Shown: positions 24,677 through 32,609 of the stretch, piece by piece
Layout: each line of letters opens with the position of its first letter
Position numbering within the stretch: the first letter of the stretch is position 1
Origin: Burkholderiales bacterium
Lineage (GTDB): Bacteria; Pseudomonadota; Gammaproteobacteria; Burkholderiales; Burkholderiaceae_C
Assembly (NCBI GenBank): GCA_017302655.1
Contig: JAFLDE010000017.1
Span: forward strand, 1-64,000
Length of the DNA stretch: 64,000 nt
Reading direction: 5' to 3'
Made by a program: the position numbers and the translations under genes
The notes under the pieces: generated by a model
The model's database searches: none
What the model saw: the letters and a program-made list of their open reading frames with translations, nothing else
Told to the model about the DNA's origin: nothing

Positions 24677-25638
24677 CCGCGCCGCTTCTTCAAGTACGCG
24701 ACCTCTGCGTCGAGTTCCCGACACGCCATGGCGTGCTCAAGGCGCTGGATCGGGTCAGCTTCGACATCGCACCGGGCGAGATCCTCGGCGTGGTCGGTGA
24801 ATCCGGGGCCGGCAAGTCTCTGACCGGTGCGGCCATCATCGGCCTGCTGGAGCCACCGGGTCGGGTCAGTGGCGGCGAAATCCTGTTCGAAGGGCAGCGC
24901 ATCGACAACCTGCCGGCGGCCGAGATGCGGATCCTGCGTGGGCGCAAGATCGGCGCCATCTTTCAGGATCCCTTGACTTCGCTGAACCCGCTGTTCACCG
25001 TGGGCCAGCAACTGATCCAGACCATTCGCGCCCACCTGCCGCTGACCGAGCAGCAGGCCCGCGCCCGAGCCATCGACTTGCTCAAGCAGACCGGCATTCC
25101 GGCGCCGGAAGCGCGCATCGACCAGTACCCGCACCAGTTCAGCGGCGGCATGCGCCAGCGTGTGGTCATCGCCCTGGCGCTGGCGGCGGAACCGAAGCTG
25201 ATCGTGGCCGACGAGCCGACCACGGCGCTTGACGTATCGATCCAGGCCCAGATCATCCAGCTGCTCAAGCGCATCTGCCGCGAGCACGGCGCGGCGGTCA
25301 TGCTGGTCACCCATGACATGGGCGTGATCGCCGAGACCTGCGACCGCGTAGCGGTCATGTACGCCGGCCGCGTGGCTGAGATCGGCGCGGTGGACAAGGT
25401 CATTCACCTGCCAGCTCACCCCTACACGATCGGCCTGATGGGTTCCATCCCGGCGATGGACGAAGACCGGGAGCAGTTGCAGCAGATCGACGGCGCCATG
25501 CCGCGGCTGAACGCCATGCCCACCGGCTGTGCTTTCAACCCGCGCTGCCCGCGGGTCTTCGAACGCTGCCGGGCCGAGAAGCCGGAACTGATCGACGTCG
25601 GCGCCACGCGCGCCGCCTGCTGGTTGCACGCCTCATGA
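24673..25638 (+). CDS. ABC transporter ATP-binding protein, DppD type
   Basis: The 321-residue ATPase has Walker A GESGAGKS, Q-loop FQDPLTSLNPL, signature FSGGMRQR, Walker B LIVADEPTTALD and the switch histidine in LVTHDMGV. The C-terminal oligopeptide-transport extension with clustered cysteine CAFNPRCP is present. It energises import with the neighbouring DppF-type ATPase. Start set by the ATGA overlap at 24673. Confidence 0.92.
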   Translation: MTAPLLQVRDLCVEFPTRHGVLKALDRVSFDIAPGEILGVVGESGAGKSLTGAAIIGLLEPPGRVSGGEILFEGQRIDNLPAAEMRILRGRKIGAIFQDPLTSLNPLFTVGQQLIQTIRAHLPLTEQQARARAIDLLKQTGIPAPEARIDQYPHQFSGGMRQRVVIALALAAEPKLIVADEPTTALDVSIQAQIIQLLKRICREHGAAVMLVTHDMGVIAETCDRVAVMYAGRVAEIGAVDKVIHLPAHPYTIGLMGSIPAMDEDREQLQQIDGAMPRLNAMPTGCAFNPRCPRVFERCRAEKPELIDVGATRAACWLHAS

Positions 25639-26627
25639 GCACCCTGGTTGAAGTGAGCGATCTGGCGATGCGTTTCGACGTCTCGCCACCCTGGCTGAAC
25701 CGCGTCATCGAGCGCAAGCCCAAGGCCTTTGTGCACGCCGTCGATGGCGTGAGCTTCGCCATCGAGAGGGGCCGCACCCTGGCGCTGGTAGGGGAATCGG
25801 GCTGCGGCAAGAGCACGGTGGCACGTCTGCTGGTGGGCCTGTACCGACCGACGGCCGGCAAGGTGAAGTTTGACGGGCGCGACGCCGGCGAGTGGTTCGC
25901 CGCCGCCGACGCTCCCGCCTTGCGCAAGCGCCTGCAGATGATCTTCCAGGACCCCTACGCCAGCCTGAACCCGCGTTGGCTGGTGCGCGACATCGTGGCC
26001 GAGCCGCTGGTGGAGCATGGCCTGGTGACCAGCAAGGAGGAGGCCGAGTCGCGCGTGGGCGAGTTGCTCAAGCAGGTCGGCTTGGCACCGGCCGATGGAG
26101 CGAAGTACCCGCACCAGTTCAGCGGAGGGCAGCGTCAGCGTATTTCCATCGCCCGTGCACTGGCCACGCAGCCCGAGTTCCTGGTCTGTGACGAGCCGAC
26201 GAGCGCGCTCGATGTGTCGGTGCAGGCGCAGGTGCTGAACATCATGAAGGATCTGCAGCGCAAGCAGGGCCTGACCTATCTGTTCATCAGCCACAACCTC
26301 GCCGTGGTCCGGCACATGGCCGATCAGGTCGGGGTGATGTATCTGGGGCGCCTGGTTGAGCTGGCCGACAAGTCCAGCCTGTTCAGCAGCCCGCGCCACC
26401 CGTACACCCGCATGTTGCTGGATGCCATTCCCGACATCCACCAGACCGGCAAGCAGCGCACGGCAGTGCAGGGCGAGGTGCCCAACCCGCTCAACCCGCC
26501 CAGCGGATGCAGCTTCCACCCCCGCTGCCCGCTGGCCAACGAGCGCTGTGGGCGCGAGCGCCCGTCGCTGCGCGAGTTCAAGGGCATCCGCGTGGCCTGC
26601 CACGCAGTCGAAGAGGGGCGCTGCTAA
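25635..26627 (+). CDS. ABC transporter ATP-binding protein, DppF type
   Basis: The 330-residue ATPase has Walker A GESGCGKST, Q-loop FQDPYASLNP, signature FSGGQRQR, Walker B FLVCDEPTSALD, LFISHNL switch and the C-terminal CSFHPRCPLA motif. It is last in the four-gene transporter. No solute-binding protein gene lies in or next to the operon: the upstream neighbour is a porin and the downstream neighbour is the convergent lptM, whose stop overlaps this one by a few bases. The receptor must be encoded elsewhere. Confidence 0.92.
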   Translation: MSTLVEVSDLAMRFDVSPPWLNRVIERKPKAFVHAVDGVSFAIERGRTLALVGESGCGKSTVARLLVGLYRPTAGKVKFDGRDAGEWFAAADAPALRKRLQMIFQDPYASLNPRWLVRDIVAEPLVEHGLVTSKEEAESRVGELLKQVGLAPADGAKYPHQFSGGQRQRISIARALATQPEFLVCDEPTSALDVSVQAQVLNIMKDLQRKQGLTYLFISHNLAVVRHMADQVGVMYLGRLVELADKSSLFSSPRHPYTRMLLDAIPDIHQTGKQRTAVQGEVPNPLNPPSGCSFHPRCPLANERCGRERPSLREFKGIRVACHAVEEGRC

Positions 26628-26803
26628 CTGCCCGAACCAGACACTGCGGCGGATGCGGTGACCGATTTCGGCGGCGGCAGCTTCAGCGGCCCTTTCTGAC
26701 CACAGCCAACCATCAGCACCGATGCGGCCAGGGTCATGGCCGCCAGCCCCATGCCCAGCTTGGGTCGGGCTCCTACACTGCTCGCTCTCGTGTTTTCCGC
26801 CAT
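26624..26803 (-). CDS. lptM: LPS translocon maturation lipoprotein LptM (YifL)
   Basis: This 59-codon gene has a membrane segment (LGMGLAAMTLAASVLMVGC) ending in a lipobox cysteine C34, followed by the diagnostic GQKGPLKLPPP. LptM assists oxidative maturation of the LptD/LptE lipopolysaccharide translocon at the outer membrane. In many proteobacteria it is divergent from cyaY, as here, and usually followed by lysA; here lysA is absent and a peptide ABC transporter lies there instead. ATG 26803 is the likely start; an internal ATG (codon 18) would leave no positively charged n-region. It was assigned by reading the minus strand directly. Confidence 0.88.
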   Translation of the reverse strand: MAENTRASSVGARPKLGMGLAAMTLAASVLMVGCGQKGPLKLPPPKSVTASAAVSGSGS

Positions 26804-26813
26804 GCACAGCAGT

Positions 26814-27143
26814 ATGACCGACAGCGATTACCACGCCCGCGCCGAAGCCCTGTTGCGCAGTCTGGAAGTGCAAATGGATGACTGGCTGCAGTGCGATGTG
26901 ATCGACATCGACACCCAGCGCAGCGGGGGCTTGCTGGAGCTCAGCTTTCCCGACGGCAGCAAGATCGTCGTCAACAAGCAGCCACCACTGCAGGAAATCT
27001 GGCTGGCCAGCCGGGCCGGTGGATTTCATTTCGGCTGGAACGGCACCGCCTGGTGTGACACCAAGAGTGGCGAGTCGTTTGATGCGGTGTTCGCTACCCA
27101 GGCCAGCCGGCAAGCCGGCAAGCCTTTGACGCTCAGTTCTTGA
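26814..27143 (+). CDS. cyaY: CyaY, bacterial frataxin
   Basis: The 109-residue iron-binding regulator of IscS-dependent iron-sulfur cluster assembly shows the family layout: acidic helix MTDSDYHARAEALLRSLE, then strands DVIDIDTQRSGGLLELSFPDG, SKIVVNKQPPLQEIWLAS and GFHFGWNGTAW. The start is MTDSDY at 26814, matching other CyaY proteins; an in-frame ATG at 26802 adds four residues. It is divergent from lptM with start codons only 10 bases apart, so each promoter lies inside the other gene. Its stop overlaps the convergent ponA stop by 11 bases. Confidence 0.93.
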   Translation: MTDSDYHARAEALLRSLEVQMDDWLQCDVIDIDTQRSGGLLELSFPDGSKIVVNKQPPLQEIWLASRAGGFHFGWNGTAWCDTKSGESFDAVFATQASRQAGKPLTLSS

Positions 27144-29487
27144 AGAGGTCGAGGATCGACTTCTTCTCGTCGGACGAAGCCGGCGGCGGCGCCTTGTCGT
27201 CCTCAGCGGTCAGTGCGGTGACGCCGCGTTGGCCGGTGTACTCGTCGAACACCCAGTCGCTGCCCACCTGAATCAAGCCTTCTGGCGGTTCGATCTCGGC
27301 CACGGCAGCGTTGCGCAGCGCGAACTGCATGTAGTCGATCCAGATCGGAAGTGCCAGGCCGCCACCTGTTTCACGGCTGCCCAGCTTGCGGGGCTGGTCG
27401 TACCCGACCCAGACGACGGCCACGAGCCCAGGCTGGTAACCCGCGAACCAGGCGTCCAGCGAGTCGTTGGTGGTGCCGGTCTTGCCGTAGAGGTCAGGCC
27501 GCTTCAGCAATGCCTGGGCTCGCGCTGCGGTGCCACTGCGCGTCACCTCCTGGAGCAAGGTGCTCATCACAAAGGCGTTTCGTGCATCGATGGCCCGTTC
27601 GGATTCACGCAAGGTCTTTGGCTCTGCCTCGTACAGCACGCGTCCCTTGTCGTCGGTGACACGAGAGATGAGTTGACCATGGCTTCGATACCCACCGTTG
27701 GCGAATACCGCATAGGCCTCGGCCATTTGCATCGGCGTGACCGAGCCGGCGCCCAGGGCCATCGTCAGGTAGGCGGGGTGCTTCTCAGGCTCAAAACCAA
27801 AGCGGCTGATCCAATCCTGCGTGTCCTTCACCCCGCTGGCCCGAAGCACGCGAATCGAGACCATGTTCTTGCTCTTGGCAAGGGCAGTGCGCAGGCTCAT
27901 CGGCCCTTCGTACTTGCCGTCGTAGTTCTTCGGCTCCCAGGGCTGGCTCCCCGTGCTGCCGGCGTCAAAAAACAGCGGGCTGTCATTGACGATCGTGCCG
28001 GGCCCGAATCCCTTCTCAAGCGCTGCAGAGTAGATGAAGGGCTTGAAGCTGGAACCAGGCTGCCGCCACGCCTGCGTCACATGGTTGAACTTGTTCTTGG
28101 CGAAATCGAAGCCGCCGACCAGCGCACGAATCTCGCCGTTGCGTGGGTCCAAGGCCACCAGCGCACCTTCCACCTCAGGCACCTGGGTCAGCGTCCATTC
28201 CTTCCGAGGGCCAACCTGGGTCAAGCGCACCACCGCACCCCGCCGGATTTTCAGCTTGGGTTCGGCACGCTCGGCAAGTCCGCTCGCGACAGGGCGCAGC
28301 CCTTCTCCGGTGACGGTGACGGACTCTCCGGTCTGCAACATGGCCAGCACGCGCCGCGGCGACGCTTCGAGCACCACGGCCGAGGCCAACTCACCGTTGG
28401 CCGGATGGTCTGCCAGTGCTTCTGCCACACGCGGATCGATGGCCTTGGGATCGCTGGGCAGGTCCACAAAAGCCTCCGGCCCGCGATAGGGCTGCCGCCG
28501 CTCGTAATCCAGCAGGCCACGCCGCAGCGCGCGGTAGGCCACCGCCTGTTCATCGGCACGTAGCGTCAGCGTGACCTGCAGCCCCCGGCTGTACAGCTCA
28601 TCGCCGAAGCGATCGGCGAGCATTTGCCGGGCCACTTCGGCGGCATAGTCAGCCCCGGCTTCGACGGGCTGGGCATGGCGGACGCGAAGTTTCTCGGCCT
28701 TTGCTTGGCGGTGCTGTTCGGCATTGATGTAGCCGTTCTCGAGCATTCGATCCAGGATGTACTGCTGACGGATGTGTGCTCGGCGCGGGTTGGCGATCGG
28801 GTTGTAGGCCGACGGCGCTTTGGGAAGCCCCGCCAGCATGGCTGCTTCGGCCACGCTGAGTTGCTCCAAAGACTTGCCGAAGTAGACCTCCGCGGCGGCT
28901 GCGAAGCCATGCGCGCGGTGGCCGAGGAAGATGTGGTTCAAATAGACCTCGAGAATCTTGCGCTTGGGAAGCGCGGCCTCGATCTTGAGGGCCAGAAGAA
29001 TCTCGTAGACCTTGCGGATCAGGGTTTTCTCGGTGCTGAGGTAGAAATTGCGCGCCAACTGCATCGTGATGGTGGACGCACCCTGGCTGCGTGATTCCCC
29101 GATATTGGCCAGACCAGCGCGCAACACGCCCAAGTAATCGACACCGTGGTGCTCGTAAAAGCGTGCATCCTCGATCGCCAGGACGGCCTGCTGCATGACA
29201 GGCGGTATCTGCTCGATGGGCAGATATTTGCGTCGTTCCTCGCCAAATTCAGCCAGCAACTCGCCGTCTGCCGACCAGATGCGCAGAGGTTGCCGCGGCC
29301 GGTAGTCAGTCAGGCTGGAGATGTCCGGGAGGTTGGGGTACGCCGCTGCGAGCAGCAAGCCGATGATCAAAAAACCCGCCAGCAAGGTCACCACGAGACC
29401 CAGTCCTGCGCGCGCCACCGCTCGCAGCAAGCGGGGCCAAAGGGCTGTGCGGGAAGCAGTAGAAGTTGGCGCGGACGGAAGCGGCAT
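27133..29487 (-). CDS. mrcA: Penicillin-binding protein 1A (bifunctional class A PBP)
   Basis: The 784-residue peptidoglycan synthase has an N-terminal membrane anchor (about residues 22-50), a glycosyltransferase domain (EDARFYEHHGVDYLG, QGASTITMQLARNFYLS, LNHIFLGHRAHGF), an OB-like insert, and a transpeptidase domain with SSFKPFIYS (catalytic serine and SxxK), SKN and KTGTTND. It polymerises and crosslinks glycan strands in the periplasm. Its position opposite pilM is the conserved ponA-pilM arrangement of beta- and gammaproteobacteria. Length is normal for the family. Confidence 0.95.
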   Translation of the reverse strand: MPLPSAPTSTASRTALWPRLLRAVARAGLGLVVTLLAGFLIIGLLLAAAYPNLPDISSLTDYRPRQPLRIWSADGELLAEFGEERRKYLPIEQIPPVMQQAVLAIEDARFYEHHGVDYLGVLRAGLANIGESRSQGASTITMQLARNFYLSTEKTLIRKVYEILLALKIEAALPKRKILEVYLNHIFLGHRAHGFAAAAEVYFGKSLEQLSVAEAAMLAGLPKAPSAYNPIANPRRAHIRQQYILDRMLENGYINAEQHRQAKAEKLRVRHAQPVEAGADYAAEVARQMLADRFGDELYSRGLQVTLTLRADEQAVAYRALRRGLLDYERRQPYRGPEAFVDLPSDPKAIDPRVAEALADHPANGELASAVVLEASPRRVLAMLQTGESVTVTGEGLRPVASGLAERAEPKLKIRRGAVVRLTQVGPRKEWTLTQVPEVEGALVALDPRNGEIRALVGGFDFAKNKFNHVTQAWRQPGSSFKPFIYSAALEKGFGPGTIVNDSPLFFDAGSTGSQPWEPKNYDGKYEGPMSLRTALAKSKNMVSIRVLRASGVKDTQDWISRFGFEPEKHPAYLTMALGAGSVTPMQMAEAYAVFANGGYRSHGQLISRVTDDKGRVLYEAEPKTLRESERAIDARNAFVMSTLLQEVTRSGTAARAQALLKRPDLYGKTGTTNDSLDAWFAGYQPGLVAVVWVGYDQPRKLGSRETGGGLALPIWIDYMQFALRNAAVAEIEPPEGLIQVGSDWVFDEYTGQRGVTALTAEDDKAPPPASSDEKKSILDLFKN

Positions 29488-29510
29488 GAAACACGAGAGT
29501 CGATCAAAAA

Positions 29511-29516
29511 ATTATA
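29511..29516 (-). promoter_or_regulatory. Possible -10 box for the PBP1A gene
   Basis: The minus strand carries a perfect TATAAT here, 24-29 bases upstream of the PBP1A start codon, which would give a leader of only about 15-20 bases. No clear TTGACA-like -35 box lies 16-18 bases upstream, so the assignment is tentative. Confidence 0.4.
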
Positions 29517-29706
29517 GAAAGTGCACCCGCTTGGCTGGCTTGGCCTAGATAAGCAAGCATGAACAAGCGGTTACAGCATGCCGTGCTTTCAACGCAACGA
29601 TCGGCAACTTTGTTTCGGGCAAAAACCTAAGGCTGGCAAAGGCTTTACTGCTAGCATGCAAGTAAGTTCTTAAGTGGAAGCCGCGCCACGTGCGCAGGAC
29701 GGTGAC

Positions 29707-30786
29707 ATGGGATTTCTCGCAGGACTGCTGGGTCAGCGGCACCCGCCCATGGTCGGGCTGGATATCAGTTCCTCCAGCGTCAAGCTGGTGGAGCTGAGTC
29801 AGAACAAAGCCGGCGAATTCGTGCTTGAGCGATTTGCATCCGAGGCCTTTGAGAAAGGCTGGATTGCGGACGGTCACATCGAGAAGTTTGACGAAGTGGC
29901 TGAAACGGTGCGGCGCCTTGTGCAGCGCAGTGGCGCGAAGACGCGCAATGCGGTGCTGGCCATGCCCACCTCGGCCGTGATTACCAAGCGCATCATGCTT
30001 CCTGCCGGCCTGCGTGAGGACGAGATGGAGATTCAGGTCGAGGCGGAGGCCAACCAGTACATCCCGTTCTCACTCGATGAGGTGAGTCTGGATTTCTGCG
30101 TGATCGGCCCGAGTCCGACCTCGGTCGGGGACGTGGAGGTGCTGATCGCTGCGTCACGCAAGGATCGCGTGCAGGATCGGCAGGGCTTGGCGGAAGCTGC
30201 CGGGCTCAAGCCGGTGATCCTCGACATCGAATCGCATGCCTCCCGCATGGCGATGGGCCGAGTCATTTCGGCGCTGCCCAATGGGGGTAAGGATGCGCTG
30301 GTGGCGCTTTTCGAGATCGGTGCGGATACCACTAGCTTGAAGGTTCTGCGTGACGAAGAAATGCTCTACGAGCGTGATCAGGCCTTTGGGGGATCGCAGC
30401 TGACACAGTTGGTCTCGAGGCAGTACGGCCTGTCCTTCGAGGAAGCTGAGCAGAAGAAACTCAGTGGTGATTTGCCGGAGGACTACGCGACCGCCGTTCT
30501 GGAGCCTTTCGTGGACAGCATGTCGCAGGAGATCGGCCGTGCACTGCAGTACTTCTTCACCAGCACCCCGCATCACAAGGTTCATTACGTGATGCTGGCT
30601 GGCGGCACGGCGACCCTGCAAGGACTGAAGGAGCGGGTGACCGACCTGACGGGATTCGCCTGCATGGTGGTCAACCCGTTCGACAACATGATCATCGGCG
30701 GCGCCGTGCGCGAGGGGCGTCTTCAGCGCGAGGCGCCGGCGTACCTGACGGCTTGCGGCCTGGCGATGCGGAGGTTCTTCGAATGA
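29707..30786 (+). CDS. pilM: PilM, cytoplasmic actin-like type IV pilus assembly protein
   Basis: The 359-residue actin-fold ATPase binds the cytoplasmic N-terminus of PilN and links the motor to the envelope complex. Visible features are the N-terminal LLGQRHPPMVGLDISSSSVKLVEL and the later MLAGGTATLQGLKERV phosphate-binding loop. ATG 29707 has AGGA about 9 bases upstream; the frame extends to 29674 without support. First gene of pilMNOPQ, divergent from the PBP1A gene across a 219-base gap that must hold the pil promoter; I could not pick out a convincing sigma-70 site for it. Confidence 0.95.
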   Translation: MGFLAGLLGQRHPPMVGLDISSSSVKLVELSQNKAGEFVLERFASEAFEKGWIADGHIEKFDEVAETVRRLVQRSGAKTRNAVLAMPTSAVITKRIMLPAGLREDEMEIQVEAEANQYIPFSLDEVSLDFCVIGPSPTSVGDVEVLIAASRKDRVQDRQGLAEAAGLKPVILDIESHASRMAMGRVISALPNGGKDALVALFEIGADTTSLKVLRDEEMLYERDQAFGGSQLTQLVSRQYGLSFEEAEQKKLSGDLPEDYATAVLEPFVDSMSQEIGRALQYFFTSTPHHKVHYVMLAGGTATLQGLKERVTDLTGFACMVVNPFDNMIIGGAVREGRLQREAPAYLTACGLAMRRFFE

Positions 30787-31385
30787 TCCTCATCAACCTG
30801 CTGCCTTATCGCGAAGCGCGGCGAAAGCAGCGCAAGCAGGCTTTCTTCGCCAGCCTTGGGTTGGCGGCGGTGATCGGTGTGCTCGTCATTGCCTTGGCTT
30901 GGGTGCTGCTGCAGACGCTCATCACCGACCAGCAGCAGCGCAACAGCTATCTGCAGGGAGAGATCGACCGCCTCGACGCGCAAATCAAGGACATCTCAAC
31001 TTTGCGCGAGGAAATCGACAGCTTGACCCGGCGTCAAAACGCTGTGGAAGCCCTGCAGGGTGAGCGCAACTTGCCGGTGCATTTGCTCAATGAGTTGTCG
31101 CGGCTGGCGCCGGAAGGGGTGTACTTCACCAGCGTGCGCCAGACCGACAAGGAAGTGCAGTTGACTGGCATGGCACAAACCCAAGAGCGCATTTCTGAGT
31201 TGCTGCGGAACACGAACCGCGATGCCCAGTGGCTGGTGAATCCGCGCCTGGGCGAAATCAAGTTGGCCAACCTGAGCACGAATGCGAGGGAGTCCAAGCG
31301 CCTGTTTGACTTTTCGCTGAAAGTCAATATCAAGAGCGCCACGCCAGAACCGGACGGCAAGGCCAGCAGCGTGAGGAAGGGCTGA
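30783..31385 (+). CDS. pilN: PilN, inner-membrane type IV pilus alignment protein
   Basis: The 200-residue bitopic protein has the conserved INLLPYREARRKQRK at residues 4-18, which binds PilM, a membrane helix (about 24-45), then a coiled coil and a periplasmic ferredoxin-like domain. It overlaps the pilM stop by ATGA. With PilO it forms the heterodimer that connects PilM to PilP and the secretin. Confidence 0.95.
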   Translation: MILINLLPYREARRKQRKQAFFASLGLAAVIGVLVIALAWVLLQTLITDQQQRNSYLQGEIDRLDAQIKDISTLREEIDSLTRRQNAVEALQGERNLPVHLLNELSRLAPEGVYFTSVRQTDKEVQLTGMAQTQERISELLRNTNRDAQWLVNPRLGEIKLANLSTNARESKRLFDFSLKVNIKSATPEPDGKASSVRKG

Positions 31386-31386
31386 G

Positions 31387-32082
31387 ATGGCAGGCAAACT
31401 TTCCTTCGACTTGAACGCTTGGTTTGTCCAGGCTGGCGATCAGTTCAAGGGTCTGAATCCCAACGACCCGGGGCAGTGGCCCCTCTTGCCCAAGCTGGCC
31501 TGCTATGCGGCGACTGCGGTCGGTGCCGTGCTCCTCCTGTACTTCTTCTTTTTGGCCGACGAGCAGACCAAGCTCGAGCAGGAGCGAGCTCGCGAGCCGG
31601 ACCTCCGCTCCAGCCTGACAGCCAAGGCTGGCCAGGCGGCCAACTTGCCCGAGTTGCGCAAGCAGAAGAGCCAAGTTGAGGAGTACGTTTCCCAGTTGGA
31701 GAAGCAACTTCCGGGCAAGGCCGAAATGGATGCGCTGCTTTCCGATATCAACCAGGCAGGTCTGGGCCGCGGCCTTCAATTCGAACTGTTCCGCCCGGGC
31801 GGCGAGCAAGTTCGGGACTACTACGCTGAGCAACCGATCGCCATCAAGGTGACTGGGCGCTACCACGACTTCGGGGCATTCGCTGCCGACATCTCGAATC
31901 TCTCGCGCATCGTGACTTTGCACAACCTCGCGGTGACGCAGACAAACACCAAGGACGCTAGCGGCCTACTGGCTCTGGAGGCGACGGCTCGCACCTATCG
32001 ATATCTAGATCCGGCGGAAGTCGCCGAGCAGCGTCGTGCCGCGAAGGATGCGAAGGCCAAGAAGCCGGGAGGCGGCGCATGA
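31387..32082 (+). CDS. pilO: PilO, inner-membrane type IV pilus alignment protein
   Basis: The 231-residue partner of PilN has a cytoplasmic N-terminus (FDLNAWFVQAGDQFKGLNPNDPGQWP), a membrane helix (about residues 40-57), a coiled coil (60-115) and a periplasmic PilO domain (GRGLQFELFRPG, IAIKVTGRYHDFG). The alanine- and lysine-rich C-terminus is slightly extended. It starts one base after the pilN stop and overlaps pilP. Confidence 0.95.
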   Translation: MAGKLSFDLNAWFVQAGDQFKGLNPNDPGQWPLLPKLACYAATAVGAVLLLYFFFLADEQTKLEQERAREPDLRSSLTAKAGQAANLPELRKQKSQVEEYVSQLEKQLPGKAEMDALLSDINQAGLGRGLQFELFRPGGEQVRDYYAEQPIAIKVTGRYHDFGAFAADISNLSRIVTLHNLAVTQTNTKDASGLLALEATARTYRYLDPAEVAEQRRAAKDAKAKKPGGGA

Positions 32083-32609
32083 TGAATCGACATTTGCCTG
32101 CACTCGCTGCTGCTTGTCTCCTGCTGGGTGCCTGCTCGTCCAATATGGAGGAACTCCAGCAATGGACGGAGGCTGAGCGTCGCAATGCCAAGCCTTCGGT
32201 CAAGCCCTTGGAGGCGCCGAAGCGTTTTGAGCCCCAGGCCTACGAGGCTCTGAATGGCGTGGAGCCTTTCAGTACGCAGAAGCTCTCGGGTGCGGTCAAG
32301 CAAGAAAGCGTGCAAACGAATCCCGCGTTGGCTGCGGAACTGGCCCGTCGAAGAGAGCCTCTGGAGGCTTTTCCGCTGGACAGCATGGCGATGGTGGGCA
32401 GCATGAGCAAACAGGATGGTCGCTACGGCATCCTCAAGGTTGAGGGTCTCCTTTACTACGTGAAGCGCGGTGATCACATGGGTCAGAACTTTGGCCGTGT
32501 TCTGAAGGTAGACGAAACCGAGATCACCTTGCGCGAACTGCTGCAGGACGCCTCGGGCGACATGATTGAGAAGATCACCACGCTGCAACTGCAGGAGGCG
32601 GCGCGATGA
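32079..32609 (+). CDS. pilP: PilP, type IV pilus lipoprotein
   Basis: The 176-residue lipoprotein (lipobox LLGAC, C19) bridges PilN/PilO and the PilQ secretin. The C-terminal beta domain shows GILKVEGLLYYVKRGDHMGQNFGRVLKVDETEITLRE in continuous frame, characteristic of PilP. It overlaps pilO and pilQ by 4 bases each. Confidence 0.95.
   Translation: MMNRHLPALAAACLLLGACSSNMEELQQWTEAERRNAKPSVKPLEAPKRFEPQAYEALNGVEPFSTQKLSGAVKQESVQTNPALAAELARRREPLEAFPLDSMAMVGSMSKQDGRYGILKVEGLLYYVKRGDHMGQNFGRVLKVDETEITLRELLQDASGDMIEKITTLQLQEAAR

Noticed and set aside
29640..29675. A possible sigma-70 promoter for pilM (TTTACT, 17-base spacer, TTCTTA)
   Set aside because: The -10 part matches poorly; too weak to report as a feature.
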